Shown here piece by piece: positions 35,001 through 47,200 of a stretch of DNA of 64,000 nt. This stretch comes from Oscheius tipulae. Taxonomy: Eukaryota; Nematoda; Chromadorea; Rhabditida; Rhabditidae. The notes under the pieces were generated by a model. That model was not told the origin of the DNA. It was given only the letters and a program-made list of their open reading frames with translations, and ran no database searches. Position 1 is the first letter of the stretch, and each line of letters starts with the position of its first letter. Both the position numbers and the translations under genes were made by a program. The stretch lies in NCBI GenBank assembly GCA_037178975.1, contig JASJZH010000002.1, forward strand, positions 8,855,501-8,919,500, written 5' to 3'.

Positions 35001-36734
35001 TTCAAGTAGGTCTCTGTCTCTGTGTGAGGTCAAGTTACGCAACGAAACCGATATTGTTTCTCTTTCGGAAGGGAGGCGACGCCAGAGCAAAGTGTCAACA
35101 AATTGGTCAAAAGGAGGGGCAGAAGAAACTGGGTCAGCCTGAAGCTACCGGGCTGAGCCCCCAAGAAACATGACAGAGGGACGAGATTAATTATAGTGGA
35201 TGAGTGCGTATGGAAGGGGAAGGGGTAATTGGCCACGGTCGCGGTCAGAACAGAACACACAACTGGCTCCTCTCTCCTCTCCCCAGGGATCCGCGGATTA
35301 GAGACCTCGAAGTTCTCAAAAAGGGAAAATTAGTCAAAGGACAGTGAGAGTGAGAGCGTCATTGATAAGACATGCGGGCCTATAAAAATGTCGGGGCGGT
35401 TGGCGGAAGAGTCATTGGAACAGGAGAAAATGGGATGGGGGTCAGATTGACATAGAGACAGAGAAACAGAGAGAGACATGCGGAGAGAAAAATATGAGGA
35501 GAGAGGGACAGAGAGAGCTACTCATTATTCAAGAGATTGTGAGCTAAAGATCACTATGTTTCTGCTTGACTTCCCCTGCAGCTGTTCACACGAGTTTTCG
35601 CGGCTGCGAGAGAAAGAGACAGAGTGGAAATTATCAGCTGTCAACAATTATCCCGATGATAAGTATGGGTAATCCTTAAACTATTCTCCGAGAGGTCTAC
35701 GACTTGCAAAATGTCGCAGACCGCGACGAATCCATCTGACTCACAAGTCCGACAAGCCCATCAAGCCGAGGTTTTTTCAAATAGGTCAGCAAGTAGGAGG
35801 GAGGGAACAATGTTTCCATTTTGAAGAGGGGCTAGTAGCTGATCTGTTATTATCCACTGCTTAGCAGCTTATCACTGAATTCTTCACAATCCCCGTTGCA
35901 AAACATGAAGCCCAAATGAGATTATTCCCGTCTTTAACTGCAACAAAACGCGTCCATCCTGCAGGCGGCTGCCATGTGGCCAGCGCATAATGTGTCGGTC
36001 GTGAACAGAGCAAACACACACAGAAAGAGAGAGAGATCGAGTATGAGTGGTGGTAGGCGAGGGGGAGAGCCCTAAAGCCTAATCCAACTCATGCAAAGTT
36101 CATAATAATCTCCACCGGGAGGGTATGAAAGACCAAAACAAAAAGCAGAGACAGAGAGACAGACAGAACTGCCCTTATCCAAATGGTCAATAAGATATTT
36201 TGGCCAAACGATTGATGAAACTTGACAATGACAGAGACCTCTATTTGCACAGTGGTTGTCGGTACCAGCATGCTTATCTGTTATTTGGAGACCTTCTTCC
36301 CCCCTCGGAGAAGTTTCGAATAACAATAGAAGAGAGAGGACGGAAATCAGCGCCACTTGATTTATGGACATATGGCTGCTAGGCACCAGTCAAAACTCAA
36401 AAACGTCATTAGTCAAGATCCTAATCATTTTCACCCAGACCTTTTGGGGGCGATAGGGGTCCGCCGGATTGTGATTGAGCACATGTATTACGGGTGTGCG
36501 AGGGCTTTGAGGTCAGCGTTTGGGAGAGAAAAATGAGCCGGAAGAATGGAGGGAAATGTTGTCGACGTGGACCTCGCATGAACTAAAGAGGAAAACAGTT
36601 TAGCAGGCTGTTACGTAGGTGAAAGTTTCTCTCTGTCGGGAAAACAAAGAAAAAGGATATTTTTGGAAAAGGAGTGGGTTTGAATGGGTAATTAGGTTAA
36701 AAGAAAATCAGAGAAAGCAAAACTGTTGTCGTAC

Positions 36735-36805
36735 GTGGTAGTCAAACCCGACTGCTTTAATTTTGTAATCGGAGCGCTAACCGACAGAGCTACGCGGGCG
36801 AGTTC
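36735..36805 (-). repeat. tRNA-like repeat, family B
   Basis: The minus strand reads GTAGCTCTGTCGGTTAGCGC (A-box region) and GTCGGGTTTGACTACC (B-box region). Similar sequences lie at about 43325-43385 and 46325-46400. The arms do not close into a good cloverleaf, so I call it tRNA-derived, not a functional tRNA. Confidence 0.5.
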
Positions 36806-38600
36806 GCCTGCTTTTTTTCAGCGAGCCTGAATAGGCAGATTTGGCGCGAATATAAGGGTTCAGTTTTAATAGATAGCCTAGTAGTAGTCCGGCTCATTCG
36901 ACCTGAAAGCCGGTTCCAAGGAAACATGTTTGTGAGAGAGGAAGAAAGGCGGAAAAGTTAAAGGAACATTACCCTCTCACCCACTTTCTAATAAATATAT
37001 GCAAGGGGAGAAAACATTTCCAGCGTTATGACCCATCACGAAGTCAATGTTCTTGAATCCTAATTGTGTAATCCCTGGGCTTCACGACCCGGAGGCCCTC
37101 AGCAATTACTTCATGCTAATCGGATCTCCCGCCCTCTCTCTCCCGCAATTAGAAACCGAGGGGGCCTGCCCCTCCTAAAATTTTGATTGTTTGCCGGGGG
37201 TGGGCGACACAGAACTTTATCAAACACAGATCATTTTTTCCTAGATACCGCACAAAAACAACATGTGAACTGCCAGAAGTGTGCCTGAACTTGTTTTTCG
37301 ATTGGGTGAGGGTGTTTCTGAATAGGCGGGTCTACAAAAAGGCTGTGAATCATTAGGCACTGATTGCAAATATTTTGAAGAGAGACCACATTTCCGAGGG
37401 ACTAATTAGAGTTTGAGCACCTGTCACTCTTTTCTCGATGATATCCATAAACAGTTTTGTAGTAGAATGACGCGACAGACAATTTGGGGCTGGGAAGAAA
37501 TTGAAAGCACTCTCTCAAGGACATTCGGGGCGGGGAAGCGTCTCTCTGCCCAATTTTGGATCAACACACATTGGAAAAGGAAAGTTTATAGACCAAATGT
37601 TTTTGGGGGAGCCTAGAGATGAAACACAGCCGCCTGGGCTGCCCCTTGATTTACGCGCTTTTGATGGCCGAAAGGGCATTGGATCACACGGAAGGGGCTG
37701 CTGTTGCTCCTGTTCAGCTGTTTTAGGGGGAGCGGGGGATTAAACTCTGACCACGGGAAAAAGTGAGGCTGGCTGTATTAAAAAAACGAGAGTTTGTCCA
37801 GTTCTTTTTGCACCTGCTACCCCAGCAGTATGGGTTATTAATGAGATCTCACGCACAACAGCACTTCCCAGCTGCACTTTGCTCACGTCGGGTTCTGGAG
37901 GAGGTTGGGAATCTGTCTCTGTCTCTCTGTCTGTGTCTTTGCTTCTTTCCCATAGTTCACTCTGTACTTTATTGTTTATCCAAAAAGAGCTTTAACATGC
38001 AGTCACATGCCTTATTTGATGAGTGTTTCAAGAGTTCAAAAAGCCATAGATCTCCAAGATGTCATAGTTTGCAGGCACTGTTTGTTTCCACCTTGCTCGA
38101 CCCCCTTTTTTTACAACCTTATTTCAGTTGCTCAATTTGCGAGAGACTCGACCGCCGACCTCTGACCTTTTTATTGTTCTGGGGAGAGAGATAGATAGAT
38201 AGAGAAAGACAGCTGAGATTTTCATCGTCTCATGCCAACAGCCTTGGGCGCTTGTAAAAAGTGAAACGTAACCAGCGAAAGGAATTTGAGGAGATGAACG
38301 AGCGCTCTCTTTCTCTCTCCGGACGAGATCGGAAAAACAGGCGTTGAACGAACGGCGTTGTGACGCTAACGGCCACCCGCTGACCGCGAGGGGACTAACG
38401 CGTATTAAAGCGGAAGCAATATGTTGCCATTTATGGTTTTCTGGATCGAAATTTGAAAAGGGCACGACGGGTCATTTTGTGGCGGCAGCAAGCTTGGAGG
38501 GGGAGGAAGTGCACGAGGAGCACTTCCGGACTTTCTCGACAGGAGTCCTGCTCCAAATTAGAATCCGATAAGATCAAAAGGAATCTGGGTTTGATTTTCC

Positions 38601-38644
38601 AGAACCTGTTTCCGTCATTTTTAAAAATGACGGAAACAGGTTCT
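38601..38644. repeat. perfect 44-bp palindrome
   Basis: Two 22-nt arms with no spacer, starting AGAACCTGTTTCCGTC and meeting at TTTTTAAAAA. No mismatch. Confidence 0.95.
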
Positions 38645-41600
38645 AAGGCAGCGATACGACGTAAGCAATGAATTCTGTGAAGAAAACTTCAGCTTTGAGC
38701 CAGAAATGTCAAGAAATTCACTTCTTCAAGCTGCAAAAGACGATAACAGGATGAGTAGGAATCATGTCCCTAATATCTCCAAAACGAATCTTTTCCTTTC
38801 TAGTTCTCTGACTTTTTTCTACTTAATTAGCGGCAAACTTGGGGAGGAGCAGAAGATAAGATCAAATCTCACAAAGAGTATGAATGGGGAACTAATAGTC
38901 ACTGTAATTGACTAACAGCTGGAAAACGAAACGAGCCAAAAAGTGTGTTACCTCTTCTCGACCACAGAGGCTACACATCAGGCGCGATTCATAAATCATG
39001 ACCTTGGGTCGTGCACTCGGCCCTACGGCTCATACACATCATTTTTAATCTATTTTTAAAGAAATACAGATATTGGAGAGAGATAGAGAGACAGAGGGGC
39101 AGAGAGACATAAAGACCGAGACGAGAGAAATAGAGAGGCAGGGAGATGGAGAGACAGAAACAGGGAGACTCTTCTCCTAACGGGAAATTAATGATAGTTG
39201 TCTCGGATCCAATTCCATGAATAGCTGAACACGCTGGAAGTGATCTTCCAAAAAGTTTGCCCGCGACTATTTCGGATTCTAATTACGAATCTGCACCAGG
39301 CAGAAAGGAAGGATGAAGAGAGAGTGTCAAGGCAAAGGGAGAGAAAGGAAGCGAGCGAACACCAGCTTCTCCCCGAAAGGGGATTCCTGAGCGCAAAAAC
39401 GATTATGTTCCGCCGAAAGAGGGATTTATTGAGATAGGGAGCGTAAATTCACTAATAGAAGTACAAACATGGCATGCCAAGTATCACTAGACCCGAAAAT
39501 GGTTCGACAGAGACAGAGGCCTAGTTTTTAGCCGGCAAGCGCGTAATTTGATATTTGAAAGGCATCATCTTTCCTCCCAAGGGGGAACCAAAGTAACTCT
39601 CAAAAAAGGGTTAGAGATCTTTTGATCCGCTTTGGAGAAACCCCATTTTGAATCCTATCACACCCTCTAATCTGTCGGCATCATGACCCGTTCTCCATCC
39701 GAGACTATGAGTGATCTTCTTGGCAGGGAACTCGTCCTAATTGAGAGGCGCTATACGTGATATATGGCCTTCCGAAATAAGCGGACGGCGGAACCAAAGG
39801 CTAGCCAGGGGAAAGACGACAGCCAATTGACGAGAGGCGTTTGTTGCGACGAGAGAGTGAGGGACCAAGAGGATAGGGCCATTAACAGCAATAATCTATT
39901 TGGACAGACAGAGACAGAGTGAATGAAAGACAGGAAGGCAAATACTTTCAAAATCAGTTCTCATGCAAGATTGTTTTTGAGGGCCTTGTCAACAGCTCTC
40001 TACTCTCGAATTCATACACTCTGCTTCATTTGGGGAAGACGCGTAAAGATGTTCTTACCAGATTGCAGTGAGATAATAAATGACCAGGTGACGGGCTGTA
40101 GATAGATAAAGACGGTGGACAGATCGAGGGGCTACAAAAACAAAAGGGGTCATAATAACTGTTCAGGTGAAGAGCCAAAAACAGAGAATAAATGGGCTTT
40201 CTTTGCCTTCCTCCCCCTAGAGGCTCGTTGATTCATTCACACGAGTCTGAATGTTTCACTAGTGTCCTATTCCTAATTCAACCACACCGGTGCCGGGCTA
40301 CTTTTGGGCACAGAGGGCATTTCAAAGTCAACAACTGGCTTGAGAAAACAATGAAATTCGTTTTGACTTGGTTAAAATATTTATGTAAAGAATTTCTGAA
40401 ATGTTCAGTACAGATTAGCTCGACGAGGCTCTAGGCATTAAGTCTCTCTCCCTCTGTCCCTCAGACCCTCTGTGTCTGTTTCTTTATCTCTCTGAATTCC
40501 TGTCTCTCTGTAGCTTTGTCTCTCAGTATCTTTAAATCTCTTCTCTTTGTCTCTAGTCCTCATTTCCTTTAAAAAGCTTCTGTCTTGACACCTTCCTTCG
40601 TGGGAAAAAGATTGCGTTTAGAGGAGAGATGATTGCCGGTGGAGAGTGCAGATTGGCCAGAGCGATTGTGCAGGGCAGGCAGTCTCGGCGTTCTCTCTCC
40701 CCCGCTCTTCATCTATGCGACAAGTCGAATGGCGTGGCATTTTACCGGCCCACCTGGATGGTTCGTTGACCTTCAATTTGTGAGATTTTCTGTTAAAAAA
40801 ATTAAAAAAGTTGAGCAGTCTTTGTTCTATTGACAAAGCAGCTGATAAGAAAACATAATGTGAAGCAGATGAAATTTAGATGACTAACTGAAATTTCATT
40901 ATGTAAGCTACATATTTTGGAACTATCACTATAAGCTACCGTTCTTTACCCTGTGGATTCATCTATTCTGTCAAAGGATCAAGCAATTTTCGAACGCACT
41001 TTTGAGGATGAGTCGAAGCATACAGTCGCTCTTGTTGTTCACACTGTAAAGCCACTTTCGACAAGAGAGTCATTTTTTCTCAAAAACCCAGTGTCCAGTC
41101 ATTGACGGAAAGATACAATATATCATGTTTACCACTTTTTTCTGTCCCTCTGTCTCTCTGTCACCCTGTCTCTGTCTGTGTCCTTAGTTCACTATCACTC
41201 TTGTCGGAAATCAACATTCAGTAGCTGCTTCCTTTTTCCCTTTTGCTGTTTGAGCAGCGTATACAGGCCTGCCTCGGAAACACCTGAACAATTCCAGGCT
41301 CTAAATTCCATTCTCCTCGTAAGCCGATAGTCAATTACTCTAAAGAACTTTTCATGGGAAACAGGCCCCTGGTGACTGCGAACGAATGATTTCTCTTCCG
41401 ATTTACAGTCAGCACGACAAAAATTCATTAGGGCGCCAAGTATACGAGACACTGCTCAAAACAGCGATTCAAAAGACGGGGTGCACTTTTGGCTGGGAAA
41501 TGGCTTGTTGACTGTTCCGTCTGGTCAGATAATATTGTTTGAATTCTTATAAAAGACTCTTAAGTTCGTTGACGGTTATCTGCCATGGAGTTTGTAAACG

Positions 41601-42064
41601 CCTATCGGGAAGAAGCGACTGTCCTCTTCTACAGAGTCATATCGTTGGTTACTCTTTAGCATACATACAATGACAGAAAGACAAAGAAACAGGGATGCAA
41701 AGAGACAGAAGAACTGAGAGATAGAGAGATTGAGAAACAGAGAGAGGCAGGGGCATAATGACAGAGATACGGTGGTAGAGAGTAGACGGACAGAGAGACA
41801 CAGGGACGCAGTGACAGAGAGATAGAATGACACAGAGATTGAGAGTCAGAGAGACAGTGAGACAGACTTTGTAAAGCAAATTGGAAAAAATGACCCCCGT
41901 GTTTCAAACAAATCCCAGTAATTCTGAACCAGTTTCGGACCAGTAATCCCCAATTCTCCCTCAACCATGTGTTGTCTCTGTTATTGTGGCGAAAAACTCC
42001 CAAATTGTTCGGAATTTAAAAGCCTGTAGTTTTAGCCCTGTCCTCAAGAAAAAGATTTTTTTAG

Positions 42065-44142
42065 TGCTGTAGATGATCTCGGCTTTTCACGTCCCTGGGA
42101 CAAGGCCGGACGCTCGGCAGAAGATCCAGACGGATCGTCTCGACAAGCCTACGAGCACTTCTGGTCAGACTACCTTCCAATCTTGATCAGACGAAGAAAG
42201 CGATGGGAGAAAGTTGATCCGAGGACCCAGCCGGCGTTTTGTAAGTGTCTTTGACCAGCTGTGCTTTCCAAAAAGACTCATCGTCACGAGTACACGTATA
42301 ATTGAACGCAATGTTCATTCACAAGGCTTCAATCAAGCAAAATCTTTGGGGATAGACCTAACTGGGATCTTTTGATTCCAGTACAACGCTTCATTCACAA
42401 GGGAGTTCCGGCTCCGATGAGACGCCAGATCTGGATGAGGAACTGTGCTCCAAGAGGACCACCACCTCCGAATCCAGTACCTGAATCTGTTGTGGATGCA
42501 ATCAAATTGGATTTGCCAAGAACCTTTCCGGATAACGATTATGTGAGATCGGAAAAGTGAGTAGTCTCTGCCTGTCCCTGTCTCTATTTTTATTCAAAAG
42601 AGACAGTTTTCAGATTCATGAAGAAGTTGGGAAGGACTCTCTTCGTTCTGGCTCAACACGTTCCCAGTGTTGGTTATTGTCAGGTGCTTAATGCAGAGTT
42701 CCACAAGCAATCATTTTTCAGGGTCTCAACTTCGTAGCGGGTATACTCCTTCTAGTCATTCAGGAGGAGAGCCAGGCCACAGATCTTCTTGTCCATCTCG
42801 TCCGTCAGAGAGAAAACTATTACGGCTCAGATATGCACGGTCTACGCGTGGATATGACGGTCTTGCAGAAGATTCTCAGGTAATTATACTGTCAGAATAG
42901 CGACCGCAATTTTGTAGAAACAGAGTGCCGAGAGTCGCTGTCACCTTGGAGAAGATGGACGTGGGACTGGATCTGCTGATCGGGAAATGGTTTCTCTGCT
43001 GGTTTGTGGAGAGTCTACCTATGGAGGTTGGTTGACATCAAGCTTCTCTCTCCCATACCTCTATACTTCCGTTAGTCACCCGGACTTCTGTCTGGCACTG
43101 AACTCTTGTTCCACTAACCTTCGCTGTTTCCATGGGGCTCAGATCCTGTCTCAGCCCACTTCTGTCTCGTCCTCTTGTCTCTGCTCTGGCCACCCCTATT
43201 CACGATTTACGAAAACTTTGCCGCCCGTCCAGTGGTCTGTCAATGCTATTATTGGTCACAGAAAGAGTGATGAACTTTCTCACTTTCTATTGCAGTGTTT
43301 TTAGGTGAAAAAAATAGAGGAAAAATTGTTGTTTGTTGGGGATCGATCCCGACACATTCGGATCTGTAATGGGAGCGCACCTGAAATTTGAATGCTGGTC
43401 GATCAGTGTCTGCGCGCGAAGAAGAAATTTCCAAATTTTCGCAATTTTCCACCATATATGTGAAGAGGACAGGCCCGCCTTTCAAATTAAAAGTTTTTGT
43501 CGTTAATAAATTTTTTTCGTTTCTATTTTTTTAATTCTTTAGCATTTACTTTTTGGCTTGAGAATTTTTTGACAGAGGGGACTAGGTCCCGGTAAGATAC
43601 CTTCCCAAGCTGTTCTGTGTGCAGTACTGGTGCATTATGTCATTTCTCTCTCACTTCAACTGGTCTGCAAGGTTTTTTACTTTTTCTGTGCAAGTCACGT
43701 TTCTGATCAAATTATTTAGTCAAAAAGATCGTTGCCTTCAAAATATTGCTTGTCTGATGGATCTGAACGATAGGATATTTCTTGCTCCCGTGGATCACAA
43801 AAAATAAATGCTAAAGAATTAAAAAAGAAACAAAAAAAAATTTATTAAACAAAACCCCTGTGATTTCAGACCGTTCTGCGCATCTGGGACTGTTTCATCT
43901 ACGAGGGAGACGTCTGGCTGTTCCGAGTGGCCGTCGTGCTGATCCGTGCTCATCAGCGCGAGATCAGCGACTGTCGTTCCCTGGACCAGCTCGTCCTCAT
44001 TTTCCAGAGCATTGGAAAGAGTCGCGCTGCCCTCTACTGCCATCAGCTGCTCCAGTCGGCAGCAGCCGAACCTATTTCTCAGCTCTTTCTCGACGAGCTT
44101 CGTCGCGAGAGTCAGCCACATCAGCGCGGCAAACTCAAATGA
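42065..44142 (+). CDS. TBC-domain RabGAP (GRTP1-like), 5' exon not found
   Basis: Exons: 42065-42240 (start uncertain), 42382-42556, 42614-42683, 42722-42879, 42918-43026, 43870-44142. It should speed GTP hydrolysis on Rab GTPases. The N-terminal part reads DDLGFSRPWDKAG and FWSDYLPILIRRRKRW, like the TBC1D6/GRTP1 group. The TBC motifs follow: FIHKGVPAPMRRQIW (the RxxxW block), YCQGLNFVAGILL (the YCQGxxF motif across a splice), GKWFLCWFVESLPME and LRIWDCFIYEG. The catalytic IxxDxxR block is weak here: DLPRTFPDNDYVRSEKF. The final exon is intact to the stop. The last intron (843 bp) holds a MITE-like element. The true start lies upstream of 42065 and I could not place it. It converges with ALG6, 92 bp between stops. 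Confidence 0.88.
43325..43385 (-). repeat. tRNA-like repeat, family B
   Basis: The minus strand reads GTGCGCTCCCATTACAGATC and TCGGGATCGATCCCC. Related to copies at about 36.7 and 46.3 kb. Inside the last TBC intron. Confidence 0.45.
43507..43844. mobile_element. MITE-like element with TTAA flanks
   Basis: The ends form an imperfect inverted repeat of about 50 bp (TAAATTTTTTTCGTTTC at the left; its complement at the right; inner part AATTCTTTAGCATTTA). Both ends are flanked by TTAA (43503-43506 and 43845-43848). A 338-bp body without coding capacity fits a non-autonomous piggyBac-type MITE. It sits in the last intron of the TBC gene. Confidence 0.7.
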
Positions 44143-44176
44143 TCGAAACTTGAAAAAATTCCGTTTATACAAAGAC

Positions 44177-44182
44177 AATAAA
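44177..44182 (+). terminator. poly(A) signal of the TBC gene
   Basis: AATAAA, 35 nt after the stop codon. Confidence 0.7.
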
Positions 44183-44234
44183 GCACAATTGTATCACAAT
44201 TTGCACCCGAGAAAAACATGAAAATAAAAGGAAA

Positions 44235-47200
44235 TTATGAGGACTTTTTAGTCCACTTTTGGTACTCTTCCCTAAACATTTGAGCATAGAAATATAGGAG
44301 GAAGGCAACAAAATGTGAGCAGGAATAGAAAGCGTTTAGAAGAGGGAAAATGTGAGGAAGATGGGCCGGAGGGACGAGGAACCATTCGGCGAGACAGATG
44401 GCAATGGAGCCAAGGCAGGATACGTGCTTCAGGAGGTAAAATGGCTAAAAATAAATATTTTTTTTTAAGTTTTGAGACAACTACTTTAGGCAACCTTGCA
44501 AAGGCCATGTAACAGTTGTAACCCCGCTTCTTTGCTACCGAGCTGGTCCTCCAGACTCAATTCACTCACTTTCTTTATCTCTCGAACTGACTGGACTTGT
44601 CAACTTGTGCGCACAATTATATGACAGTATTGTGAGATTTCCAACTGACAGACAGAAACGGGAGCAGATTTTAAACAACACGTACCACCACGATCCAGTC
44701 TTTTCTCTTCCAACTTGAACTGTTGTGACTTGTGTCAACTTTTATTCTGGATAACACATGACAGAAAAGGCCACAAAGTCAAGCAGTATATGCGGATACG
44801 GAAACGCTTAGCTAATTGCAAAGGTAGGATGTGAGCTGCCATATGCCTTAATTCCCACACGTTTTGGAACTCGTATTCAGTCTTTAGCAAAGAAAAAACT
44901 CACTTTTGACTCTAATCCTGGCAAAGCTGCATGGCAGAAGATGCTGTAGGCGACAAAGTAGAGGAGTGTCAGCTGAGTTCCGTCTTTTATGCACAGAGAG
45001 AACAGGCTAAAAATATACGTGTTTTTTTGTCAAAAAGCGTCTGGATCTCGAAGGTCTAAAAAAATTTTTAGCGACCTACTCTCCCCAGTCCCCTTGTTTT
45101 TCACACGATATGCGAGACCCCATTCCTACCACGGTCGTTTTTGGGTTTGACAAAAAGGCGTTAGTTTTGCTCGGGTTGCGCAACCCTCCCTCTGCTGGTC
45201 CTTGCCATGGCAGAGATTAGTTGACCCATGGAAAGACTTCTAAATTAACCTTGTATTGGCCAGGTGCAAGAACCAGGCTAATTCGGCCGGGAAATCTGGT
45301 AGCAGAAGGAGGGCGGCACTGAAAAGTCACGTTTTTAACTTGGGGGAAAGTGGACTTACATTGCCGAAAGGAGGATGGATTTTTCGTGAACTTGGAAGGA
45401 GAAGAGGAAGAAGGACAACGAGGTGAGAAAGAGCGCGAGACGAAAGTTTTTGGCCGTTGGACGGGCGAAGAGGATGAGCAGAGAGGGCAAGCTCGAGACT
45501 AGAACACAGCCAGTACTGAAAATAGCTATTTTTTTTTTTGCAAAGTCTTAAAAAACCATAGTTTGAGCAGGGTAGCGTGTTCCAGGAGACGATTCAGCTT
45601 GAGGACTGGCGACAGCGCGCACCAGACACTGGCTACTTTGTCCTAAAACCGGGGGAAATAAGCTCTGAAAAAATAAGGAAAGAAACTTCGTATAGCCCTC
45701 GAGAAAAGGGGAAGATTCGGGAGAGAACAGCCTGGACTGCATCGCGACCCTGAAGGAGGAAAGGCGACCAGATAGCGGCAAAAGTGTAGAGAACGACGAG
45801 CGCGATGGGCAAGAGGCCTTTCACGCTGAAATGTTGGTATTTTTGAGGGAAAAGCGTGGTTGTTTGAGGTGATTACAGTATATTTCCAACGGTGAGGGAC
45901 ACCTGAAGTTCGCGCCAATGCGAATATTTGGGGCTCGCTGTTTGCGCGCAAAAAATTAATTCTAATTTGTCGAATTTTTTTATCTGTTCCACCTGCTTTT
46001 TTGCATTTCTGATTGTAAAACACGTTGTCCAAGACAGCCTATAAGCCAACAAATTTGAAAAAAAAATAGGAGGAAGACGTGGAAATCGGCCTCAATAGGT
46101 TAGCTGGCCCAAATCTTCATGTTTCGTTTTTTTCAACGCAATTTTCCCAGAGTTTTTCTTCAACAAGTTAGGCTATGCGGGCCTAACTTATTTCGCCTTT
46201 CGGGGCTTTTTGAACCTACTTCCCACTCTTTGACCCCCACTTCCATCCTTTTAAACCCACATTTTATCTTTCGAACAACTCCTTGAAACCACTTTCCCGT
46301 CCCTCGAACCCAACTCCCTATCCAAGTACCCTAGAGTCCGGAGATCGAACCCGGCATCTTTAGTTCCGTAGTCGGAAAGATAACCGGCGCCACGAAGGCG
46401 AGCAAAACTAAGAGAAGACCGCCGAAAGAGGACAGTATTTCGCGTTATTTTTTGTTTGTTCATGCGAAGTTTTCAACCAAAATAAAAAAAAGAAGACCCA
46501 CGTTTCTGGAATCCTCGAAAATAGCGGCCTCTTTGTCGTTCTGGCCAGTATAAAGACAAAAATCGGCAACGCGTGATACAGCTCCATCTGCTTGTAGTTG
46601 ACGGCGAGACAGAAGAGTATGGAGCCGAGGCGGACGAATCCGCTCGTGAGAGCCACGTAGGAGCCAATGAAAAAGCCCAAGGAGACGCTGTTGTACCTGA
46701 AAAACGCGGTTTTTCGTAGAAAAGAAGGAAGAACTGACTGAAAATGCGCACAGTCGACGACTAGAAGACCTCCGTATGCGAAAAAGGCAGCGAAGAGGTT
46801 GGTCTGAAGTATACTTGGGTAACCCGACTTGGCTCGATATGGGAAAAAATCCGGCTCGGCTCGAGTCGAATTTGAAAATGTAGGCGCGGCAAAAACTGTT
46901 ATTTCAACGCAGAAATTCGATCGTTTCGCATTTCTTTTCTTCTCCTCTTCTTGTATTATTCTTTGTGTCGCTTTTTCCCCTTTTCCTCATAATATATTTT
47001 TTTTAAAGAAATTATGTCAGAAGTCTGGAGTTTCTTTACGAAAGCACTCGACGGTGCACGATGTACCTTCTGCAGCAAATCGTTTGCATTCACGGGAAGT
47101 AGTACAAGCAGCCTACTTCGTCATTTGAAGTCAAAACATCTGGAATATTAAAAGCAGTTTGAAGATCAAGCTGGAAAGACGGGAATTATGCCGTATTTCA

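Larger units (their letters stand above)
29008..42064. other. 13-kb region without supported genes
   Basis: I found no exon here with family resemblance and consistent splice sites. The DNA is rich in short TCTCTGTCTC / AGAGACAGAG runs on both strands (for example 29880-29920, 35450-35500, 39070-39170, 40440-40560, 41690-41870), CT tracts (33730-33760, 34615-34630) and AG tracts (33165-33190). It contains a tRNA-like repeat at about 36735-36805 and a perfect palindrome at 38601-38644. It lies upstream of egl-27 and of the TBC gene, so it may hold regulatory DNA, 5' non-coding exons or genes too diverged for me to see. Confidence 0.5.

Noticed and set aside
36735-36805. Functional tRNA gene
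   Set aside because: A and B boxes are recognisable, but the acceptor and anticodon stems do not pair well and related decayed copies exist.
41195-41452. 85-residue minus-strand frame (HEKFFRVIDYRLTRRMEF)
   Set aside because: It faintly recalls N-terminal parts of integrase-type elements, but there are no conserved motifs and no flanking element.
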